DNA of 23,480 nucleotides from an uncultured Bacilli bacterium (GCA_934133115.1 CAKPAV010000001.1:1-23480); one strand, 5' to 3'. Positions 15,150 through 23,291 are shown, counted from the stretch's first letter. The notes: a model not told the origin generated them from the letters alone. Translations and numbers: made by a program.

Positions 15150-18103
15150 TATTTTATTCCTCCTATCACATTCGTATTAGTATAATTATAAGTACATCCT
15201 AAAACCGTGCCCTTAAACTTTTTACCAACAAGTCCCGCCACATAAACTTCATCTTGGGATTCAATATATCCGCTGGCGGTAATATTATTTATATCATTAT
15301 AAATATGACAATTTTCAATAATCCCATCAGCCATAATCCCCACTAATCCACCAACAAAGTTTTTACCTTCTACTTGTACATTTTTGATATTTAAATCATA
15401 CATTTCACCACTAAACACTGAAAACAAGCCTACGCCATATTGGCTAGTATTTGAATCTTCAAATAAACTTGTTTCATTTTTTGTTATTTTAAAATTAGAA
15501 ATTGTGTGACCTAATCCAAATATTTTGCCACTAAAAGGTATTTGATTATCACCACTAACACCAATTCCACATATGCTAGCACCATTAAAATCTAAATCGT
15601 TAGTAATCATAAATACTTTGTCATAGTTTTCTTGTTTCATAACTTTATTATCATTATCAGAAAGATTAAAGTATTTATGTAAATCTTGTACGCTTCCAAT
15701 TTCAATAACATTTTGATAATTTTTTAAGACATATTCTTTATTATATGATGTATGTGCATAGTAAGTAACTAACACGCGATAAACATTATTTACTGTGGTA
15801 ATTATCGCTACCGCTTGAGTATTTGTTTTAAAATTATTTTTGCTAATCTTAATACCATTATTTACTCTTTCAAAAGTCACTATTTTATTATCTACTTCTA
15901 CTTTAGTAACATTATCTAAGCCCACTATAGCATCTTCATTGCCATATAAAGCAACTGGTGTTAAATTAAAAACTTTTTTAACTTTAAATGTTAATTCATT
16001 TGATTTTAATCCAGTATTTAAATCACATGCATAGACACTAAACTCACTAATGGTTGCATCTTCTGAAATGATAATCTTATTATTTTCTATACGAAGTCCT
16101 TGATTGCCATTTGTTTTAGCATAAAATGCAAGCGAACTTACTGATCCACTTGGTAAAAATTCCACTTCCAATTCATAAGTTTGTCCAGTATATAAGGTAT
16201 CAGTATCATAAGAAATAATTATTTGCTCAGCGTGTTTTGCTAATATAATTTCGATTTGATCTTCAAATTTAACTCCATCAATATCTAAAGTCGCTTTAAT
16301 TTCTAGTTTATTATTTGTAGCATTAAGTGTATGAAGTACATTTTTTTCAAAATGCGCGCCACCATTTTTAACTAAACTATATTGTACATTTTTTTTATAA
16401 ATATTTTCTAAAGATTTTGGAAAAATATCGACATCAAAGATGATATTATCTCCTTCGTAATAAGTATTATCAAGCAAATCTTTTTTAATCGCCATTTTTG
16501 TAATTGAGTAATAGACAATTTGTGGTACTAATACTGGTAATTCGTTTTTATTACATCTCCAAATATTATCAGTAAACACTTTACTAAAATCAAATTGTTT
16601 GAATAAAGTTTCATTATTAAATAAAATACAAGATTCATCAACAAGTCCAAAGCCCACAAACTTATTTAAACTTGTTAATGATAAAGCATAACAATTGATA
16701 ATTTCTCCACCATTATAACCAACGAATGCTCCATAATAACTATCACAAAGCACTTCACCCATCGAATAACAATTTTCAATAGTGCCAAAATTATTACCTA
16801 CTAAGCCTCCAACATAACGATAAACATCCTCTCCAGTATAAACATTAACATCGACATCAGCCCAGCAATTAGAAATTGTTCCCGAATTAGAACCTACTAA
16901 GCCACCGGAATATGAAGATACATATAATGTACCGGTAACTCCAAGATTTTTAATAATCGCTGAACTTGTTAAATATCCAAATAAACCAGCATTAAATGAT
17001 TTCTCATCTTTTCTATTAGCGTGCATATTATAAATAACATGTCCATCGCCATCAAAAGTTCCTTTAAATGCATATTTAGTAGCAATATTAGGATCAACAA
17101 CATCTTGATATCCTCCAATTGGTGTCCATCCTAATTCTTTTTGGGATAAATAATCTGTTAAATCAATATCATTCATTAAAACATAATAACCAGATAAAGA
17201 TGCCTCATTATCATTTATAGAAGCCAAATCTTCAGCAGTATAAATAAACTTAGTTGCTATTTCTACATCAATTGCAACAGCGTTTAAACTTGTAATAATT
17301 TTTAAGCCATTAACTCCATCATATAAATTATTTAAATATGATGATTTAATTGTTAATGTCACATTATCAATATTGTAAGAATAATTACTTTTATCAATAA
17401 GAGTATTTTGTTCATTTGCTAAACCCAAAATATCTTGTTCTTTTATTTCTACACATTTTGAAAAATCTAGTTTAAATGTCGCTACTCCATTACTATTTCT
17501 TTCCACGACTTGGCGGTTATTAATTACCGAAGCAAAATTTTCTGTTAAACTATAAAATGTTTTTTCGCTTTTTGCATTATTATGTGTTTGAGCCACAACG
17601 ATAAAAGGTGTTTTATTTTTAACTTTTTCGGTAAATTTAATTTTACCGCTTGATGAATCGATGCTTATCCCTGGAACATTTTCTTTTAAAGAATATGTCA
17701 TAGCGTAAGAAAGAGACGCTGTCGCAGTTACAAATTCACCATCCACAATATAACTAGATAAATTGTCAAAAGTAATTTCCGCAACTTCATAATCATTTAA
17801 TAAAGTAACTACAACTGGTTCCGTTGTCATACTTTTATATTTAGCAACACACATTACTTGCGCATAATTAGGAATATCATCTTCAAAGGTAAATACGCCT
17901 GTTTTTGCATTTAACTTAACATCATAGGTATTATTACCAACAATTTCATATTTAACATTAGAATAATTCTGTTCAACTTTAATTGCTTCACCACTATAGA
18001 CACTATATTCTTTTTTTTCAAAAGATAATTCATTACTAGAATTATTACAACTCGTAAGTCCAATTAAGCAAAGGCTAGCAAAAATAAATACTTTTTTATT
18101 CAT
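15149..18103 (-). CDS. Large lipoprotein with GLUG-type repeats and Ig-like segments
   Basis: A 984-aa lipoprotein, the largest protein in the operon, of unknown function. The signal peptide ends in LTSC with Cys19. Residues about 20-290 and 540-790 look like successive beta-sandwich (cadherin/Ig-like) modules. Two GLUG-containing regions, at about 285-475 and 800-975, begin with a buried-strand pattern (FKGTFDGDGH; FSGKIFGLGH) and carry VGGLVG, GGLVG or AGLVG units followed by I-NC. These are the marks of the GLUG motif first noted in IgA peptidases and many surface proteins. No peptidase or glycosidase active site is visible. It sits between the permease and regulator genes. A role in surface adhesion or glycan capture is inferred. 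The ATG follows AAAAGGA and lies 1 nt after the permease stop. Confidence 0.85.
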   Translation of the reverse strand: MNKKVFIFASLCLIGLTSCNNSSNELSFEKKEYSVYSGEAIKVEQNYSNVKYEIVGNNTYDVKLNAKTGVFTFEDDIPNYAQVMCVAKYKSMTTEPVVVTLLNDYEVAEITFDNLSSYIVDGEFVTATASLSYAMTYSLKENVPGISIDSSSGKIKFTEKVKNKTPFIVVAQTHNNAKSEKTFYSLTENFASVINNRQVVERNSNGVATFKLDFSKCVEIKEQDILGLANEQNTLIDKSNYSYNIDNVTLTIKSSYLNNLYDGVNGLKIITSLNAVAIDVEIATKFIYTAEDLASINDNEASLSGYYVLMNDIDLTDYLSQKELGWTPIGGYQDVVDPNIATKYAFKGTFDGDGHVIYNMHANRKDEKSFNAGLFGYLTSSAIIKNLGVTGTLYVSSYSGGLVGSNSGTISNCWADVDVNVYTGEDVYRYVGGLVGNNFGTIENCYSMGEVLCDSYYGAFVGYNGGEIINCYALSLTSLNKFVGFGLVDESCILFNNETLFKQFDFSKVFTDNIWRCNKNELPVLVPQIVYYSITKMAIKKDLLDNTYYEGDNIIFDVDIFPKSLENIYKKNVQYSLVKNGGAHFEKNVLHTLNATNNKLEIKATLDIDGVKFEDQIEIILAKHAEQIIISYDTDTLYTGQTYELEVEFLPSGSVSSLAFYAKTNGNQGLRIENNKIIISEDATISEFSVYACDLNTGLKSNELTFKVKKVFNLTPVALYGNEDAIVGLDNVTKVEVDNKIVTFERVNNGIKISKNNFKTNTQAVAIITTVNNVYRVLVTYYAHTSYNKEYVLKNYQNVIEIGSVQDLHKYFNLSDNDNKVMKQENYDKVFMITNDLDFNGASICGIGVSGDNQIPFSGKIFGLGHTISNFKITKNETSLFEDSNTSQYGVGLFSVFSGEMYDLNIKNVQVEGKNFVGGLVGIMADGIIENCHIYNDINNITASGYIESQDEVYVAGLVGKKFKGTVLGCTYNYTNTNVIGGIK

Positions 18104-18104
18104 A

Positions 18105-18998
18105 TTATCCTTTTAACCCCCCTGCTACTGTGTTCTCAATAATTTTCTTCTGGAAAACGCAATATAAAATCAATACTGGAAGAATACTAATAATCATTGC
18201 AGCAAAAATAAGTGGATATTCTCCGCCTAATTCTAGTTCTGATTGAATAGCTTGTAGTCCTACCGCTAAAGTTTTATGGGAATTCATAAATAAGAATGGA
18301 GTGGAATAATCATTCCATAATGTAATAGCTTGTAAAATACAGCAAGAAATAATTGGTCCGCGACACATTGGTATCATCACTTTAAAGAAAATTGAAAAAT
18401 GGCTTGCTCCATCCATTTGAGCAGCTTCAGCATATGTCCAAGAAACACTTTCGAATGATGAATGAAGTAAAATAAAGTTAAAGCCAAATGCTCCCGAATA
18501 TAAGAATAAAACACCAATAACCGAATCTTCTAAATGCAAGAATTCCATAAATTTAACTTGTGCAGGTAATGTACCTACAATCGGTACCACCATCGCAAAG
18601 ATTGCTAAAGCATATAATATTTTTTTACCTGGAAATTCATATTTTGCTACTACATAAGCAGCACAAGCAGAGAAAAACACATTAACTATTGTCCCTAAAA
18701 CTGTTAAAAGCACTGAATAAAAGATCATTGATAAAATATTATCACCATTCACACTTTTATTGATAATCGCAATGTAATTAGTAAAGTCCCATTCCGTTGG
18801 AAAACTCCAATACTCCTTAATGGTTGTTAAATGGCGCCATTCTTCTACACTACGGAAAGAATTTAATAGCATCCAAACAAATGGAAATAACAAAGACAAT
18901 GAATAAAGAATAAAAATAGCAAAAGCAATCCAAACGCCTACTGATAATATTGGGCTATGATGATGTTTTTTTGTATTTACATTTTGTACTTGTTCCAT
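18105..18998 (-). CDS. Sugar ABC transporter permease (MalG-like)
   Basis: A 297-aa membrane subunit of a carbohydrate uptake (CUT1-type) importer with six predicted transmembrane helices (the first at about 21-45). The cytoplasmic EAA loop that contacts the ATPase is visible as EAAQMDGA at 191-198 followed by MIP. The C-terminus GGLKG is typical of the family. The start is set at the ATG 18996-18998, since AGGAGG lies 9 nt upstream. An in-frame GTG at 19005-19007 lies inside that Shine-Dalgarno and cannot use it. The partner permease gene ends 13 nt upstream. Substrate is inferred from context only. Confidence 0.95.
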   Translation of the reverse strand: MEQVQNVNTKKHHHSPILSVGVWIAFAIFILYSLSLLFPFVWMLLNSFRSVEEWRHLTTIKEYWSFPTEWDFTNYIAIINKSVNGDNILSMIFYSVLLTVLGTIVNVFFSACAAYVVAKYEFPGKKILYALAIFAMVVPIVGTLPAQVKFMEFLHLEDSVIGVLFLYSGAFGFNFILLHSSFESVSWTYAEAAQMDGASHFSIFFKVMIPMCRGPIISCCILQAITLWNDYSTPFLFMNSHKTLAVGLQAIQSELELGGEYPLIFAAMIISILPVLILYCVFQKKIIENTVAGGLKG

Positions 18999-19007
18999 TA
19001 AACACAC

Positions 19008-19013
19008 CCTCCT
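19008..19013 (-). promoter_or_regulatory. Ribosome binding site that sets the MalG-like permease start
   Basis: AGGAGG on the minus strand, overlapping the stop codon of the preceding permease gene, lies 9 nt before the ATG at 18996-18998. The alternative GTG start would lie within or directly adjoin this site. Confidence 0.75.
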
Positions 19014-19992
19014 AACAATCAGTATCCGAGAATTTTCTCGAAATTATTTTACGAATATATAAAATAGCTGGGGCAAGAACAAATGAGAACAATAATCCAA
19101 ATGCTGCATAATACGGATATTGTGTTTTACTTGCTGTTCCACCACTAACACCATTAAATATGGTTCCAGCAATAGTTTCATTATTATTAAGATTGAATAA
19201 AACTGGTTGTAAATATAATGTAAGAATACTTGTTAATCCTACTACAATTAGTGTTACAACTGTTGGCCAAATCATTGGAATCATAATTTTAGTAAACTCT
19301 TTAAACGAACTCGCTCCGTCCATTTGTGCTGACTCAAATAATTCTTTTGGAATTCTTCCAATTGCACCAGATAAAAGTAAAACGTTATAACCTAATCCCG
19401 CCCAAATACAATAGACAAAAACAATTGCCGTAGTGCTTGGCCAAGTTTCAAATTTTAAACCTAATCCCGCTAAAAAGTGATAAAGAATACCAGCGCTAGA
19501 GTCAAGTGTTTGCATTCTAAACGCGTAAACAAGCGCTACAGTGGAAATAATGTTTGGTAAAAAGAATATTACTCTAAACACATTAGCAAAAGGCATTTTC
19601 TTAGATAAGAAATAAGAACAAATAAGCGCTAAAGGAAGACTTATGAATATTGCTATTAATCCATATCCAAGTGAATTAATTACAATCATTAAATTATATG
19701 GTATTTTAGTACCATTGGCTAATGTAACAGCGCCAATATTGGGATCAATTAAGCCTTTAATAACTTGAATAAAATTATCTAAACCGGCAAAAGTAACATT
19801 ACCTTCTAAGGAAATATTTTCAAAAGCCATTATGATCGAATAAGAATTAACAAATATCCAAGTTGACAAAAATTGTAACACTGGATAAAAAAGCATAACA
19901 ACAACGAAAATTAATTCTTTTTTGCGTTTTTTAGTTATTTTCTTTTTAGGCTTTTTTTCTTCCACACATGGAATAAGATCATTATTTTCCAT
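19012..19992 (-). CDS. Sugar ABC transporter permease (MalF/UgpA-like)
   Basis: A 326-aa membrane subunit that pairs with the MalG-like permease. A lysine-rich cytoplasmic N-terminus (11-26) precedes six predicted transmembrane helices (about 27-56, 100-127, 139-158, 187-208, 242-262 and 294-313). The EAA loop reads ESAQMDGA (220-227) followed by IMIP. The ATG is inside the 3' end of the GH16 gene (11-nt overlap), with AAAGGAG 7 nt upstream. It is the second gene of the operon, directly after the extracellular glycosidase, which links uptake to glycan cleavage. Confidence 0.95.
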   Translation of the reverse strand: MENNDLIPCVEEKKPKKKITKKRKKELIFVVVMLFYPVLQFLSTWIFVNSYSIIMAFENISLEGNVTFAGLDNFIQVIKGLIDPNIGAVTLANGTKIPYNLMIVINSLGYGLIAIFISLPLALICSYFLSKKMPFANVFRVIFFLPNIISTVALVYAFRMQTLDSSAGILYHFLAGLGLKFETWPSTTAIVFVYCIWAGLGYNVLLLSGAIGRIPKELFESAQMDGASSFKEFTKIMIPMIWPTVVTLIVVGLTSILTLYLQPVLFNLNNNETIAGTIFNGVSGGTASKTQYPYYAAFGLLFSFVLAPAILYIRKIISRKFSDTDC

Positions 19993-21391
19993 AAGTGTCT
20001 CCTTTCAAATACAACTCAAAATTATCAACAATTAAACTATTACCTGTAGAACTTTCTAAGTTAATACGAATAGTTTGACTATTTTCTGGAGCTTCTAAAT
20101 CTAAATGATATTTTTGAAGTTCATCACTATTTACTTCAATAGTTTTTGATAATAAGATTTCTGAAGTTGTAACTCCATAATATCTAATTGTTACTTTGCC
20201 ATTTCCTTTTGCATAGAAAGAGAAATCATGTTTAAATCCATGATATACTGAATCAATAAGCTGATAGACAATCGCACCATCACTAACACTTAAAGCTTTT
20301 GAATCTTCATATCCTTGATCATCAACTATTTTTACAATTTCCGAGATATCTTTTTCTTCACTTACTCTTTTTGTTAAGCGCCATCCGCCAATTTGTGAAG
20401 TATTATATTTTAATTTTTCAAATGTTCCATTGCTTATCTTATTTATAATTGGGGTGGAAATTGGACTTGTCGGATATTCTGCATCAAATGCATAACCACT
20501 AATAGGAGGGGTAAACTCTTCATATGGTTGATTTTTAAATGGAATATACTTTACATAATCAACATACATATTATCTGTTTCAAAATCAGCACTTCCCACG
20601 AAAGCAGATGTTACTGGAAACCAGCATCCCACCCAAAGACGTGCTTGTTTAGTTGGAACAAATACATTAGATATTGCACTAATTTTACCATCTACATAAT
20701 AAACAACACTCTCTGGATCAGTATACCAATCAAATCCAAATGTGTGCCATTCCCCATCATTGAAATAAATTTCATTTGGAGAAGAAAATGTCTCTTTTAC
20801 TTTTATATCTTGTGACTGATTAAGGTTTTCTTTTATATAATTAGTATTGAGCACATTACTAAATGAAATATTATCACTACGATGTCCGCCTGGTAATTCA
20901 ATATCTATTTCATGATTACTAGCGTCATCAACATCATAAGCAAAAGTCCAAAAAGCTGTGCAAGCACCTGCACGTGGTAAAACTTTCATTTTAATTTCGT
21001 ATCTTCCGGGTTGAACCATAAATTTAGATATTAAAGCGCCACCAGTATAGCGACCATCTTTAACATCGCCAACACCTTTAATATCGCCATCTAAATAATA
21101 TTTACCATTACCAGTGATAACAAGCGTTCCATCATCGGTATATTTAATATTATTAGGGACTACACCACCATTACTACCGCCCCATGCTTGTTTTCCAATG
21201 TACCAATTATCACTTGAGACACCATTAGAAAAATCATCAAAGAAGGCATTATCATAATCGAATTCAATATTATCTAATAGATCAATATCTTCTCCTGGTG
21301 CAATGTTTTTAGTAACATTATTACTTGAGCAAGCAACAAGCGATGATACCGCTACCAATAAAGACAATATTTTCTTGTTTAATTTTGGCAT
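19982..21391 (-). CDS. GH16 glycosidase lipoprotein with a C-terminal carbohydrate-binding domain
   Basis: A 469-aa surface enzyme and the first gene of the operon. The signal peptide ends in the lipobox LVAC with Cys21. The GH16 beta-jelly-roll spans about residues 45-290. Its active site reads HEIDIE with nucleophile Glu161, Asp163 and acid/base Glu165, i.e. the EXDXE form without the extra beta-bulge residue seen in laminarinases and agarases. Residues about 310-460 look like a CBM4/9-type beta-sandwich (NGTFEKL start, DNFELY end). GH16 acts on beta-glucans or beta-galactans, sometimes as a transglycosylase. Substrate is not fixed here. The ATG at 21389-21391 is chosen because AGAGGTGA lies 5 nt upstream; the longer frame would start at a TTG within the leader. 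Confidence 0.9.
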   Translation of the reverse strand: MPKLNKKILSLLVAVSSLVACSSNNVTKNIAPGEDIDLLDNIEFDYDNAFFDDFSNGVSSDNWYIGKQAWGGSNGGVVPNNIKYTDDGTLVITGNGKYYLDGDIKGVGDVKDGRYTGGALISKFMVQPGRYEIKMKVLPRAGACTAFWTFAYDVDDASNHEIDIELPGGHRSDNISFSNVLNTNYIKENLNQSQDIKVKETFSSPNEIYFNDGEWHTFGFDWYTDPESVVYYVDGKISAISNVFVPTKQARLWVGCWFPVTSAFVGSADFETDNMYVDYVKYIPFKNQPYEEFTPPISGYAFDAEYPTSPISTPIINKISNGTFEKLKYNTSQIGGWRLTKRVSEEKDISEIVKIVDDQGYEDSKALSVSDGAIVYQLIDSVYHGFKHDFSFYAKGNGKVTIRYYGVTTSEILLSKTIEVNSDELQKYHLDLEAPENSQTIRINLESSTGNSLIVDNFELYLKGDTYGK

Positions 21392-21396
21392 ACTAG

Positions 21397-21404
21397 TCAC
21401 CTCT
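21397..21404 (-). promoter_or_regulatory. Ribosome binding site that sets the GH16 start
   Basis: AGAGGTGA on the minus strand lies 5 nt before the ATG at 21389-21391. An alternative upstream TTG at 21407-21409 would have no such site and would lengthen the signal peptide unnaturally. Confidence 0.7.
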
Positions 21405-21413
21405 ATCAACTAC

Positions 21414-21443
21414 ATTATAAATGATAGCGGCTATAAAAAACAA
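21414..21443 (-). promoter_or_regulatory. Probable promoter of the 13-gene operon
   Basis: On the minus strand a perfect TATAAT (complement of 21414-21419) lies 18 bp after TTGTTT (complement of 21438-21443, a weak -35). The start point would fall a few bases before the GH16 Shine-Dalgarno, giving a very short leader. The spacer contains the 11-bp palindrome at 21424-21434. The weak -35 and embedded dyad fit a regulated promoter. Confidence 0.5.
21424..21434. promoter_or_regulatory. Candidate operator: small GC-containing dyad in the operon promoter
   Basis: ATAGC-G-GCTAT is a perfect dyad lying between the -35 and -10 of the minus-strand promoter, in otherwise very A+T-rich DNA. A protein bound here would block the promoter. 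The cognate regulator, possibly the ROK protein encoded in the operon, is inferred. Confidence 0.35.
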
Positions 21444-21513
21444 CTATTTTTTTAGTTTGTGAAAAAATGGAAATATTTAAAAAATTAAACTAGTATATCA
21501 TTTTACAAATCTA

Positions 21514-21543
21514 TTGACTTTTTATAAATAAAACGCTTACAAT
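21514..21543 (+). promoter_or_regulatory. Promoter of the solute-binding protein gene
   Basis: TTGACT (21514-21519, 5/6) and TACAAT (21538-21543, 5/6) are separated by 18 bp. This leaves a leader of about 40 nt containing the AAAGGAGA site before the ATG at 21589. It is the best-matching promoter in the control region, which fits strong expression of a binding protein. Confidence 0.7.
21528..21541. promoter_or_regulatory. cre-like (CcpA/LacI-family) site over the -10 box
   Basis: ATAAAACGCTTACA matches the Bacillus cre consensus TGWAANCGNTNWCA at all positions except the first two, with a perfect right half CGCTTACA. It overlaps the -10 of the plus-strand promoter, where a bound CcpA or other LacI-family protein would repress. 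Whether this organism has CcpA is unknown. Confidence 0.4.
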
Positions 21544-21588
21544 AGTTTTGTATTAATTCACAAAGTTAAAAAAGGAGATTTTGGTATT

Positions 21589-23004
21589 ATGAAACTTAAA
21601 AAATTATTACCTGCAATGGTTATAACCTCCATACTTGCTTTTGCCACGACTGGATGTGACAATAACAAAACTGATGCTAACACATTAAATATTGTTTGTA
21701 TCAAAGCTAGTTATGGTGAAGAATGGATTCACAAAATAGCCGAGGAATTTCAAAAAACACATGAAGGAGTAAAAGTCAATATTACTGCTATATATGAATC
21801 AGAAAGTCTTATTTCTAAAAATCTAGGATCTAAAAACAACACTGATGATTTATATATTTCTGTAGGAAATAACTGGAAATATAATGCAGCATCAGGACAA
21901 TTTTTAGAATTAGATGATTTATTGAATGAAACTGTTGATGGTGTAACTGTAAAAGATAAAGTCGCTGATGAATATAAAGATTCCATTTATTTCACTAAGA
22001 GCAATGGTGAAAAGAAATGTTACCGCCTTCCATTTGTTTCTGCGATTGGCGGTATATTCTATAACACAAAAATGTTTGAAGCAAACGGCTGGAAAGTGCC
22101 TACCACTTATAATGAATTAGTGGAGTTATGTGATACTATTAATTCTAGTAAAGTTATTGTTGCTGGTGACCCAGATGGAACAACTACTGTAAAACCATTT
22201 ATCTACACTGGTACTAATACTGACTATTTTGACTATACCGTCTTTGATTGGTGGGCTCAATTAGCGGGTAAAGATGCGATTCAAGAATTTTTAAAATATG
22301 AAAGTGCTGATAACTTTGATGTAAATAAAAATCCAACTTATAACGCATTGAAAACCGCTACTTCTAAGTGGCAAGGCTTATTCAATAGTGCCAAAAGTTA
22401 TTATGTTCCAGATACTAATAATATGACTGCAGGTCAAGCTCAAAAACAATTTATTAATGGTTATGCCGCAATGATGTTTAATGGTGACTGGTTATATAAT
22501 GACTCATTATCGTATACGAATAACGGAACTTATAATGATACTTTCCAATTAGGAATAATGAAAACCCCAGTTTTAGAAGAAGCAAAAGCCGAATACTCTA
22601 ATACATCTTATATAATTGGTGAAGATCAATATATTGCTATTCCAAAAACAAGCAAACACTCAGCATTAGCCAAAGATTTTATTAAAGCTATTATTTCTAA
22701 TGAAGGATGTCAAACATTCACTGATTATGCTCATGGATTCTTAGCATACAAAGCTGATGTTAAAACAAATAATGATATTTTCTTAAATAGTATTATTGAT
22801 TTAAGGAAACAATATACAACCAAATTTACCAACTTCTCTTCTAATAGAAAATACTTATGTGGCTTAGTTGATATTTGGTCAACTGGTGGCAATCGCCCAT
22901 TCTCACCATTATTAAACGGAAGTAAAAGTATTGATGCAGCATTTAACGATATTGCCGCTACCGCAAAAGCTAATTGGGCAACCTGGACAAAAACTTCTAA
23001 TTAA
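21589..23004 (+). CDS. Sugar ABC transporter solute-binding lipoprotein
   Basis: A 471-aa family 1-type extracellular sugar-binding protein. The signal peptide ends in the lipobox TTGC with Cys23. The mature protein begins with the usual NTLNIVCI strand and an EEWIHKIAEEFQKTH helix, and it carries many aromatic residues (FDWWAQL, GDWLYND, DIWSTGG) of the kind that line oligosaccharide pockets. It should deliver oligosaccharides to the two permeases encoded divergently. It is the only subunit of the importer on the plus strand, with its own promoter and terminator, so it can be expressed at a different level from the membrane and ATPase subunits. The Shine-Dalgarno is AAAGGAGA. The ligand is inferred only from the operon. 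Confidence 0.94.
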   Translation: MKLKKLLPAMVITSILAFATTGCDNNKTDANTLNIVCIKASYGEEWIHKIAEEFQKTHEGVKVNITAIYESESLISKNLGSKNNTDDLYISVGNNWKYNAASGQFLELDDLLNETVDGVTVKDKVADEYKDSIYFTKSNGEKKCYRLPFVSAIGGIFYNTKMFEANGWKVPTTYNELVELCDTINSSKVIVAGDPDGTTTVKPFIYTGTNTDYFDYTVFDWWAQLAGKDAIQEFLKYESADNFDVNKNPTYNALKTATSKWQGLFNSAKSYYVPDTNNMTAGQAQKQFINGYAAMMFNGDWLYNDSLSYTNNGTYNDTFQLGIMKTPVLEEAKAEYSNTSYIIGEDQYIAIPKTSKHSALAKDFIKAIISNEGCQTFTDYAHGFLAYKADVKTNNDIFLNSIIDLRKQYTTKFTNFSSNRKYLCGLVDIWSTGGNRPFSPLLNGSKSIDAAFNDIAATAKANWATWTKTSN

Positions 23005-23042
23005 TTTGTATAACTCAAATAATTTTTGATAAACATTCAAAT

Positions 23043-23090
23043 AAAAGCATTTGTTTTAAAAATTTATTATTTTTACAAGTGCTTTTTTTT
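23043..23090 (+). terminator. Rho-independent terminator of the binding-protein gene
   Basis: AAAAGCATTTGT (23043-23054) pairs with ACAAGTGCTTTT (23075-23086), a 12-bp stem with one T-G wobble and a 20-nt A+T-rich loop, followed by a run of eight T residues ending at 23090. The unit therefore holds a single gene. Confidence 0.85.
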
Positions 23091-23262
23091 ATTTTCTTAA
23101 TAATTAATTTTTTTAAATATTTATTAAAAATTTAAACTATCGATTATATCAGTGCTTTTTAATAAAATATTCATTTTTTAAACAATACTAAATATTTCTT
23201 AATTTTCTGAAAAAAATTTGTAAATATAGGTCTTTTTTATCATTTTTATCAAAATTTTTTTC
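23091..23262. other. A+T-rich intergenic stretch without a gene
   Basis: Between the terminator and the ROK promoter the sequence is almost wholly A and T, with stop codons in all frames. I see no RNA gene, long inverted repeat or conserved element. It may only serve as a UP-element-like upstream region. Confidence 0.6.
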
Positions 23263-23291
23263 TTGTAATTGTATTATTTTGTATTTAAAAT
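23263..23291 (+). promoter_or_regulatory. Probable promoter of the second ROK gene
   Basis: TTGTAA (23263-23268, 4/6) and TAAAAT (23286-23291, 5/6) are 17 bp apart, predicting a start point about 27 nt before the ATG. Such motifs are easy to find in A+T-rich DNA, so this is tentative. Confidence 0.4.

Larger units (their letters stand above)
21456..21564. repeat. Inverted pair TTTGTGAA / TTCACAAA flanking the divergent promoters
   Basis: TTTGTGAA at 21456-21463 and its exact reverse complement TTCACAAA at 21557-21564 lie about 101 bp apart, one upstream of the minus-strand -35 and the other just downstream of the plus-strand start point. They could be paired operator halves for looping control of both units. 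At 8 bp in A+T-rich DNA, chance is possible. Confidence 0.3.

Noticed and set aside
21750..21986. Minus-strand open frame inside the binding-protein gene
   Set aside because: Fully contained in a clear family 1-type binding protein gene, with no family resemblance and no plausible start signal.
23075..23165. Repeat of AGTGCTTTTT in the terminator and again near 23151
   Set aside because: Only 10 nt, rich in T, with no pairing partner at the second copy. Probably chance in this A+T-rich spacer.
23216..23224. ATTTGTAAA as a shared operator with TTTACAAAT at 21502-21510
   Set aside because: A 9-mer match in two strongly A+T-rich regions is not significant without conservation data.
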